From Aurantiochytrium sp. KH105 (Eukaryota; Sar; Bigyra; Thraustochytrida; Thraustochytriidae), in the NCBI GenBank assembly GCA_003116975.1, contig BGKB01000116.1:62001-126000 (forward strand): a DNA stretch of 64,000 nt. The letters run 5' to 3'. The notes below the pieces were generated by a model that was not told the DNA's origin, did not search any database, and saw nothing but the letters and a program-made list of their open reading frames with translations. A program made the position numbers and the translations under genes. Positions 57,990 through 64,000 of this stretch are shown piece by piece. Each line of letters opens with the position of its first letter. Within the stretch, counting starts at the first letter, position 1.

Positions 57990-59219
57990 TCAGATTTGGG
58001 CGCTCTGCCTCGGTTGCGGCGTCTTGGGAGCTGCGCGGCGCGAGCTACGGCAGCAGCCGCAGCAGAGAATGCAGGCGATGAGACGAAAGGGGAGGAGCAG
58101 GATGGCGACCGCGAAAGCGATCACAAGGCCAATAACGGGACCCGTCAGGAAGTAAGCGGAGATAAAGGCCACCGCCACAAGAGCGGCATCGATGAGGACC
58201 TCGGCATTCTCCTCGGTCATCTTGTTTCGCCGCACCGTCTGGATGGCGCGCTCACGGAAAACATAAAATTGTTTCTCGGCCTCCTTGTGAAAAGAGCGCA
58301 TCTTCTTGGGAGCCTCGTCCGCAAGGTCAGAGGCCGCGGCCGTAAACTTTTCGACGTGCGGCTTGGCATGCTCGTCATAAACGGGCTGGACAGCGTCGAG
58401 CTGCTCAAAAAGCCAGACACGCGCTGGGACGGTGGCCTGCTCGAACGCATCCCACTGCGGACCGGCGAGGATCTTGAGCTCTTCAAGCTTTTGCTGCGAG
58501 AGCTCCGAGAGCTGTGCCGTGCCGGGGACGACCTGCTTCTCGTAGAATTCCTGTAGCTGCTCCGAGGCCAAATTTGCGTGCACCGATCCGCGGCGCATGG
58601 CAATCATCCAGAGCGACTCAGCGTTCTCGTCGGCGCTCGCCTTGAGCCGCGCCGTCTCCTCGTCGTGGCGGGCCTTTTCGCGCTCGAGCTCGCGCTTGAG
58701 TTCCTCGAGAGGCTTGGAGCAGTCCTTGCCCGAGCTTTTCAGCTCGGTAATCTCCTTGCGCAGCCTCATGGTCTCCTCCTCAAACTTGCGGCTGTCTTCG
58801 CATGAGCTCTGCGCCTTGCCTGCATCCATCATGGCACGTTTCGTCTCTTGCTGAGCGGCTTCGAGGCGCTTCTCCAAGCCCTTCGACTTCTCCTCCGAGG
58901 CCTTGATCTTGGCATCGCATGATGCTTGCGACGCCTCGTTGTTCTCGTTGGCGGACTGTACCTTCATCGAGCTCGCGTCGTGCATATCCTGCGCGCGCTT
59001 CGACGCCTCACGGAGCGCCGTCCCGGCCATCTTCAGCTCCTCGTCCTTTTCGCGGATGAGCTCCTTGCTCGCTTCCAGCTCGGCCAGCAGCGCGGCGACG
59101 TCCACCTGAGCTTCTCCTGCACCCTCTGCAACCTCGTCGCCGCACGCCGGCTTCGTGGTTGACGCGGCAACCGCCAGCACGGCCGCCACGGCCCACATGC
59201 CACGCACGAAACGCGTCAT
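57990..59219 (-). CDS. Secretory-pathway coiled-coil membrane protein
   Basis: A 409-residue protein with an N-terminal signal sequence (WAVAAVLAVAAS, residues 9-20), then a long heptad-rich coiled coil (about 45-210: KELIREKDEELKMAG, RLRKEITELKSSGK, ELKRELEREKARHDEE). A further helical region is followed by one or two membrane spans near the C-terminus (about 345-385: ALVAVAFISAYFLTGPVIGL, VIAFAVAILLLPF), ending in CILCCGCC and a short basic tail. This predicts a lumenal coiled-coil tether anchored at its C-terminus, with the cysteine cluster placed for palmitoylation. I do not recognise an orthologue. The frame extends to 59345 through a CAG run, but the ATG at 59219 gives the signal peptide. 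Confidence 0.7.
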   Translation of the reverse strand: MTRFVRGMWAVAAVLAVAASTTKPACGDEVAEGAGEAQVDVAALLAELEASKELIREKDEELKMAGTALREASKRAQDMHDASSMKVQSANENNEASQASCDAKIKASEEKSKGLEKRLEAAQQETKRAMMDAGKAQSSCEDSRKFEEETMRLRKEITELKSSGKDCSKPLEELKRELEREKARHDEETARLKASADENAESLWMIAMRRGSVHANLASEQLQEFYEKQVVPGTAQLSELSQQKLEELKILAGPQWDAFEQATVPARVWLFEQLDAVQPVYDEHAKPHVEKFTAAASDLADEAPKKMRSFHKEAEKQFYVFRERAIQTVRRNKMTEENAEVLIDAALVAVAFISAYFLTGPVIGLVIAFAVAILLLPFRLIACILCCGCCRSSRRAAPKTPQPRQSAQI

Positions 59220-59285
59220 CGTCTCCTTGGCCTTTCGAGCGGGCCACGCTTGCCGCTGCTGCTCTCCTTCTCGCTCGTGCTGTTC

Positions 59286-59316
<31 letters not shown>

Positions 59317-59982
59317 GACAGCTGGCCCTTGCAGCGCCGCCGCACCGACTGCTCTCGACGCGCACGTCGCCCTCTGCGTCGCGCCGCCCTGGTTCACGAT
59401 CTGCTGGCTCGCGATCTGCGCAACGAAAACCGTTGCGCCTAGCCTTGGATTAGGAGTACCACTTATACACGGGCAGCATTGTTGGGCTGGACTTACTTGC
59501 TTGTTTGACTTGCTTGTCCGCCTCCATGACGGCAATGGCGGCGATGACGACGATGATGACAAATTTGATCGGGATCAGCAACGGCAACTCTATACCGCGA
59601 GCGGACCTTGAAATCGCAGCGTCGCATGCTAAACCGCCAAAACGAAGGGACAAGAATTTTTTTTTTTCTCGAAAGTCAATCCCAGAAGGAAAGCTGCGAT
59701 CACACATTATATGCGCATGCGAGACGAATCGTCTCGCCACTGTTTTAATGGAAGCCACAGTGGTGAGCTTTTGACTGCTGTCACTACTTTTGCTTTTGCT
59801 CTCTGCTTCTGTTTCTGCTGCTGAGCGCGACTTCTACCGGGGTGGGGGTGGGGAGCCGTGTGACCGGTGAATGAAGTTAAAAGTGCTCATCTTGTCGCAC
59901 GACCAGCAGAGGAGACCTTCGTGCCGTCTCTCTCGTGTTGCAAGTACGATCGCGCACTTTTTGCTTCAGTCATCTCTACGGA
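59220..59982. other. Upstream region of the coiled-coil gene and left edge of the accessory block
   Basis: About 760 bases with a TGC run (59287-59316), a CGGTATAGAG word on the minus strand near 59590, and T-rich DNA near 59660. No gene is supported before 59983. Confidence 0.45.
59287..59316. repeat. (TGC)n / minus-strand (CAG)n run in leader
   Basis: About nine to ten units lying 68-97 bases upstream of the coiled-coil gene ATG; CAG on the coding strand, as in the immunophilin leader. Confidence 0.9.
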
Positions 59983-60399
59983 ATGCGAGACGGGCGACTT
60001 GTCTATGCCTGGCGCAAAATCAGCCAAGAGCTCGGCAAACAGACCCGCATTCTACGATGCCCCAAGTCTCTGGCTCTCCAGGACTGGCGCCACGTCAGAT
60101 GGACGCCCGACATGGACTCCGAGCTTCGCGCGTATGTTGCCAAGAGACTGTGGACGCAGCCTTCCCATGTCGTACAGACCGACCCGTCATCCTGGGAGGA
60201 GCTCCGTTTGCACCCCGAATTCGAAACGATTAATGGGACCGCTCTCAAACGAAGAGCTGCAAGTATAGGCGCATTTGACTGGTGGAGGGAAGTGAACAAC
60301 CCTACAAAAGGTCGTAAACGTTCTCGAGTTGACGAAAATGAGAGCCAACAGTCTACAATGGACCCAAATCGTAAGCAGAAGAAATCGATTCGTGTTTGA
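59983..60399 (+). CDS. Possible Myb/SANT-like small protein
   Basis: A 138-residue ORF from ATG. The middle (residues about 43-105) resembles a Myb/SANT three-helix unit: HVRWTPDMDSELRAYV, a central SSWEELRLHPEF and ALKRRAASIGAFDWW, with tryptophans spaced as expected. The tail is lysine/arginine-rich (KGRKRSR, RKQKKS), consistent with a nuclear protein. The reading frame upstream continues only to a GTG at 59935, so a spliced first exon is possible. It ends 7 bases from the Fic gene stop. Coding status is uncertain; no transcript or family match is available to me. Confidence 0.42.
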   Translation: MRDGRLVYAWRKISQELGKQTRILRCPKSLALQDWRHVRWTPDMDSELRAYVAKRLWTQPSHVVQTDPSSWEELRLHPEFETINGTALKRRAASIGAFDWWREVNNPTKGRKRSRVDENESQQSTMDPNRKQKKSIRV

Positions 60400-60406
60400 G
60401 CATAAA

Positions 60407-61246
60407 TTACTCTATATCAAACATGCAGAGAAGTTGGTCAAGATGCGCATGAAAAGCGTCCAGAACGTAGCGCTCAAAGATTCCAAAGTTGCCCTGTTCG
60501 CGCGCCGCTTGTAGGCTCATGATATTCCAGGTTCGACTTTTCAGCTGTGTATTGTTGCCTCGATCCATACGCTCCGCGGTGTAGAGACCCGGGTTTCGGC
60601 TGGGCTCGACAAGTGCAATTGGAATTCCAAAATCGCTCCTGAAAAACCAGGAAAAAAGAATTCGGGCAGTGCGTCCGTTTCCATTCTTAAACGGGTGGAT
60701 CGAGAGGAAGCGAATGAAGAAATCGGCCGCATTGGCAATCTTATCCTGCAAGGGACATTTCCCAACAACTTCCTGATTTGCATACTCCAAAAGATCGCAC
60801 ATCTGACCATCGATGCATTGCGGAAGTGTATACACGTAGGGAACCCTGGTGGGCTTCCCGTTGCAATCTAGCACAAGGGCGGAGGCGGGCATCAATCGTC
60901 TGCTTGACCTCTCACCGAGTTTTGAGCCCAACACCACTGCGTTGATGAACGCAACAAAGTTCCAGTCCAACTCGTCTCTCTGTTCAAACATAAACTTGGA
61001 TGCAAGGCGAAGAGCACTTTGTTTGCTCTCAGTGGGGCAGGAGGATTCCATGGCGAGTGTTTTCTCGGCAAACTTGTCCAATAGAAACTCTTGTAAGCTC
61101 TCCTCACATAGTACGCCTTGTTGTCCGTCAATCCTCGCCCTGAACGCCTGGACCTTCGCGACCGTGTCCTTTTGTTCCTGCTCAGCACTCTCCTGACACT
61201 CGGGCAAGTCAGCATCCATGTAGTAGACGCGCGGCCCGCGCTGCAT
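60407..61246 (-). CDS. Fic-domain protein
   Basis: About 279 residues from the ATG at 61246; the frame stays open upstream to 61342 without an earlier ATG, so a preceding exon is possible. The Fic core is clear: the active-site loop HPFKNGNGRTAR begins at His184, with the preceding helix DKIANAADFFIRFLSI and the following ILFSWFFRSDFGIP. Fic enzymes transfer AMP or other phosphate-bearing groups to proteins. The acidic residue after HPFx is asparagine here (residue 188), a known but less usual variant that may alter metal handling. I see no clear S/T-x3-E-G/N inhibitory motif. The gene sits between a Myb-like ORF and an MSV199-like gene. Confidence 0.8.
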   Translation of the reverse strand: MQRGPRVYYMDADLPECQESAEQEQKDTVAKVQAFRARIDGQQGVLCEESLQEFLLDKFAEKTLAMESSCPTESKQSALRLASKFMFEQRDELDWNFVAFINAVVLGSKLGERSSRRLMPASALVLDCNGKPTRVPYVYTLPQCIDGQMCDLLEYANQEVVGKCPLQDKIANAADFFIRFLSIHPFKNGNGRTARILFSWFFRSDFGIPIALVEPSRNPGLYTAERMDRGNNTQLKSRTWNIMSLQAAREQGNFGIFERYVLDAFHAHLDQLLCMFDIE

Positions 61247-61482
61247 TGTGTCGCGCGACTTCGCGTCCAACGTCGTCTCGTTGCAGCAGATTATTGATAT
61301 GAAGTCGTCAACTAAAAAACCTGAAGGTCTCCTGTACTCCAAGTTGGCCTAAATTAATGTCACGGTAGATAAGTATTGGAACCTCCAAATCACAAGTTGG
61401 AAGCAGACCCGAAACTCCCGAACCAAAATCAAGAAAGGAGAAAAAAACACTGTCAAGGCACCCAAATCTTACAACCAAGACC
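61247..61482. other. Short divergent spacer in the accessory block
   Basis: About 240 AT-richer bases between the Fic and MSV199-like starts. Confidence 0.4.
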
Positions 61483-62517
61483 ATGAACTCCATTGCCACT
61501 TCAGTCTCCAGTAGTTCAACTCAAGTCGTACAAGCAACACCTGCACCTTCGGCTCTCAAAGGACTTCTTGATGAAGTGCTGGGAGAGGTTGCCGACCTAC
61601 ACGAGATCGATGACACTGACGGCCTCCGCGACCTTGCCACCATCTACTTCGAGAGCGCCGACAAGGAGGGCTTCATCTTCAACTTCGACGAGGTCTGGCC
61701 CCATGCCGGGTACGCTCGCAAGGACAAGGCCAAGCGCGCCAACGTCGGCGACAAGTCGCAAGGGGCTACCGCAGGAGGACTTCGCCGGGGCATTGACGTT
61801 CAAATCTCGGTGAAACCATCTCCCCCGATCAAGTCTGGTCATGGTGGTGATAGGAAGACCGAGCAAATCCTCCTGACGCACCGGGGATTCTCCCATTTCT
61901 GCCTCTCCGCGCGTACCCCTCAGGGGATGATGGTGCGGGACTTCGTGATCTCTCTGGTCAAGGGGGTTCGCAAGCTGCAGAAGGCACTGGATGCCGGCGA
62001 GGTGGCGCTTGTGCGGGGACCGGGGGCGAAGACGGAATACTTTCCTCAAGCGAACCTCGAGGATGCCGCGGTAGTTAGACTCGAATCATGCGAGTTGACC
62101 AAGATGTTGGGACAGAAGCTGTGCAAGCCAGGCAATAAATTCGACAGTTCCTTTGGCGTGGTGCACGGCACGATCAACAAGATGGCAATGGGAATCATCA
62201 AAGCGGAGCTAGCGGAGCTCATCCAGAAAAATCTGAGCCAATTCAGCGCGCGGGACTACATGACTCACGAGCAGCAGATCCTTGCGCGGGGGGCGATGTT
62301 TGAAGCGTGCAAGGAGCCCACGCGCGAAGCGGCAATCGCTCGCGTGCACACTATATGCCAGAACTCCCGCGGCGAGCTCATGCTTGCGATGCACTGCCAA
62401 CCGGGGACGGTGCCTGAGAAGTTCATGACGCTGAAGCGAGCGCGCAAGACCGTCGCGCTCATCGAGGACGCAAGTCCTTCGCCAATACGGTTATGTCGCC
62501 GCGAGTTGCGCAACTAG
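61483..62517 (+). CDS. MSV199-like protein of large-DNA-virus type (looks whole)
   Basis: A 344-residue ORF. Residues about 60-165 match the MSV199 domain pattern found in nucleocytoplasmic large DNA viruses and related elements: FNFDEVWPHAGYARKDKAKR, then a glycine-rich connector, then EQILLTHRGFSHFCLSART and MVRDFVISLVKGVRKLQKAL. MSV199 proteins often pair such a DNA-binding-like N-terminus with a variable C-terminus; here the second half is helical and basic (KMAMGIIKAELAELIQ) without a domain I can name. The reading frame looks whole and is of likely viral descent; age cannot be judged. It stands alone, with no capsid or polymerase gene visible nearby. Confidence 0.68.
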   Translation: MNSIATSVSSSSTQVVQATPAPSALKGLLDEVLGEVADLHEIDDTDGLRDLATIYFESADKEGFIFNFDEVWPHAGYARKDKAKRANVGDKSQGATAGGLRRGIDVQISVKPSPPIKSGHGGDRKTEQILLTHRGFSHFCLSARTPQGMMVRDFVISLVKGVRKLQKALDAGEVALVRGPGAKTEYFPQANLEDAAVVRLESCELTKMLGQKLCKPGNKFDSSFGVVHGTINKMAMGIIKAELAELIQKNLSQFSARDYMTHEQQILARGAMFEACKEPTREAAIARVHTICQNSRGELMLAMHCQPGTVPEKFMTLKRARKTVALIEDASPSPIRLCRRELRN

Positions 62518-62733
62518 CTAACTAACAGTAGTAACTAACTAAGCGCTTTCAGCGCGCGTCTGATGAATTGCATTGCAAGTGGAGACTCTTGGATGAAAGA
62601 AGTCAAATCGTGCTCCGGCTTGTCATTGACGTTTTTCATTAAACACATCTCGCAGAGTGCCATGCCAAGGTGAAAAACGAACTGAAAATGTATTCTCTGA
62701 TTGATCTTTTTGGCTAACGTGCTTGAGGAAAGC
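62518..62733. other. Convergent 3' spacer
   Basis: Short AT-richer stretch that begins with repeated TAACTAAC words just after the MSV199-like stop. No gene was seen. Confidence 0.4.
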
Positions 62734-64000
62734 TCAAGGCGTTTCCTTCAAAGATTGAGCTTGCTTAGCCTCTTCGGCTTCGTCAGCCTGCAATCGAAGT
62801 TTAGTTTCGACTTTAGTGATGAATTGGAAAAGTTTGTCGAGGACACCGACAGCCTCAGAGGCAACCTTCTCAAGCCTCTTCACACGCTCTATGAGCTCTC
62901 TCGCGTTCTCACTATAATATTCAGTGAGTTCCTCCGCTTCTTCCTCGGTGTCTGGCGCCTGCAACACAAGAAGCGGCCAGACTCTGGTGATCCCCAGCTC
63001 TGACTTGACGATGGCAACACAATCTGCGCGCTCGTCTGCTTCCGGGACATCTTCAACTGGCTCCGAATTGAACCTAAGCACGCACGCTATCGGAGGGTAG
63101 TGATCGAGGCCGACAACAAGAGGCACACCATCGGGCGCAGGCGGACGCTCTGGCCCGACGAGCTCAAACGTCTTGGTCCACCTCTCCTCCAGCTCTGCAT
63201 ATTCTTGGTCAGTCAGCTCACCTGCTTCTCCCGCCTCGCGCGCGTCACGCTCCTTGCGCAGATGGTTCACCATGTTTCCGTCAAGGATGAGAACTCGAAG
63301 GCCAAACGGAAATCGAGTTCCTTCGACATCGCGATCGAGCGTCTTCGCATCCGGCGTGTCCCACACGAGCAGCTTCACCACGTCCTTCTCGCTCAGCTGA
63401 TCGTACTGCTCAGCGTTATTTATGCCACCATCACCAGTAGCAAATTCTGCCACGCTGCAAGCGCGTGGGGCAAAACGAACGTTTTGCATGAAGGTTTGGT
63501 ATTTCTTGCGACGCTGGCCACGTCCCTCATCTGAGCCGATGAGTTCATCCCACATCGCCCAGGCGCCATGCTCGTGAAGCGCCCCAACGTATCTCGTTAC
63601 TGCAAACTGCCACGTGAAGAGCACGCTCGAATTGTCGTAGCCCATAGGCCCGTAAAGCACCAGAGGCACGTACAGCACGTTCGAGAGTTCCTGGGCGCGG
63701 AAAAGCTCCGGCATGGTATCAATGCCATCGTAGCTTTGAAGCCATTCCTCGATCGGGACGGTACCCTCTCCAGGTAGACGTAAGTCCTCACGGAACGAAA
63801 GGCGCTGAGGCCAGTGTTGCGCCCGCTGCGACGCCAGGTTGGAGAGGGAACGACGCGCACGCGCTTTGCGGGAGCTGCTCGCGCTTACTTCCCATTCGCG
63901 TACCTCCTTAAACGCAGACTCGTCGTAGAACTTGACGTTGAACGAATACTCGAACTCGCTGAGCGTAGAATGCGTCTCTTTGTAGCCAATGCCGACGACA
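62734..64000 (-). CDS. Unknown protein with C-terminal coiled coil, 5' end outside the window
   Basis: The frame is open without a stop from base 63999 down to the TAA at 62734, giving at least 421 residues; the in-frame ATG at 63714 is probably internal. The start of the visible part reads YKETHSTLSEFEYSFNVKFYD. A globular, tryptophan-containing middle follows (PIEEWLQSYDGIDTMPELF, TWQFAVTRYVGALHEHGAWAM broken by short loops, VVKLLVWDTPDAKTLD, RFPFGLRVLILDGNMV). The end is an acidic heptad-rich helix (EEEAEELTEYYSENARELIE, LFQFITKVETKLRLQADEAEE). I do not recognise a family. It converges on the MSV199-like gene and may belong to the same accessory block. Confidence 0.6.
   Translation of the reverse strand, partial: VVGIGYKETHSTLSEFEYSFNVKFYDESAFKEVREWEVSASSSRKARARRSLSNLASQRAQHWPQRLSFREDLRLPGEGTVPIEEWLQSYDGIDTMPELFRAQELSNVLYVPLVLYGPMGYDNSSVLFTWQFAVTRYVGALHEHGAWAMWDELIGSDEGRGQRRKKYQTFMQNVRFAPRACSVAEFATGDGGINNAEQYDQLSEKDVVKLLVWDTPDAKTLDRDVEGTRFPFGLRVLILDGNMVNHLRKERDAREAGEAGELTDQEYAELEERWTKTFELVGPERPPAPDGVPLVVGLDHYPPIACVLRFNSEPVEDVPEADERADCVAIVKSELGITRVWPLLVLQAPDTEEEAEELTEYYSENARELIERVKRLEKVASEAVGVLDKLFQFITKVETKLRLQADEAEEAKQAQSLKETP

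Overview
The window is nuclear DNA of a GC-rich, gene-dense, intron-poor unicellular eukaryote. It carries splicing factors (PLRG1, SF3A1), an actin-capping protein, eEF1B-gamma, a mitochondrial ETHE1-type enzyme and a 7TM-RGS receptor. Almost every gene, including one of 1,708 codons, reads as a single uninterrupted exon. With the FKBP-TPR-cyclophilin fusion and the large modular fusions, this fits a protist, most likely a heterotrophic stramenopile of the thraustochytrid/labyrinthulomycete type. That placement is inference from style, not from a marker gene. I chose ATG starts throughout; many longer reading frames begin only at GTG or TTG and were trimmed.

Layout. 0-10 kb: CapZ-alpha (5' end outside the window), an HDHD5/CECR5-like HAD phosphatase, PLRG1, a fusion of two ACT domains with 6-phosphofructo-2-kinase/fructose-2,6-bisphosphatase, and an ABHD17-like depalmitoylase. 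10-24 kb: a secreted beta-propeller protein, then four consecutive minus-strand genes made of two tandem pairs: two phytanoyl-CoA-dioxygenase-like proteins and two very large kinase plus hydratase-like fusions. One of the two fusions has lost both catalytic aspartates of its kinase domain. 24.1-27.2 kb: the largest gene-poor stretch. 27-46 kb: a giant ARM/ankyrin/IQ protein, an RRM protein with an RD-rich tail, a RING-TRAF membrane protein, ETHE1, FKBP-TPR-cyclophilin, eEF1B-gamma and SF3A1. 46-52 kb: two divergently transcribed membrane-anchored Fe(II)/2-oxoglutarate oxygenases, a JmjC/cupin-8 protein and a prolyl 4-hydroxylase whose C-terminus looks like the VHL beta domain, plus a small unknown gene. 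53-59 kb: a 7TM-RGS protein, a polyQ protein with the same cysteine/histidine motif at both ends, and a coiled-coil membrane protein. 59.9-64 kb: an accessory-looking block with a Myb-like ORF, a Fic-domain protein, an MSV199-like protein of large-DNA-virus type, and an unknown ORF running off the window.

Genes are often arranged in alternating convergent and divergent pairs. Convergent ends are separated by about 7 to 600 bp, while divergent starts are separated by about 0.6 to 1.7 kb of GC-rich, microsatellite-studded leader and promoter DNA. Microsatellites repeatedly lie just upstream of start codons, the most extreme being 54 consecutive CAG units ending 12 bases before the FKBP-TPR-cyclophilin ATG. 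No tRNA, rRNA, CRISPR array, insertion sequence or retroelement was recognised.
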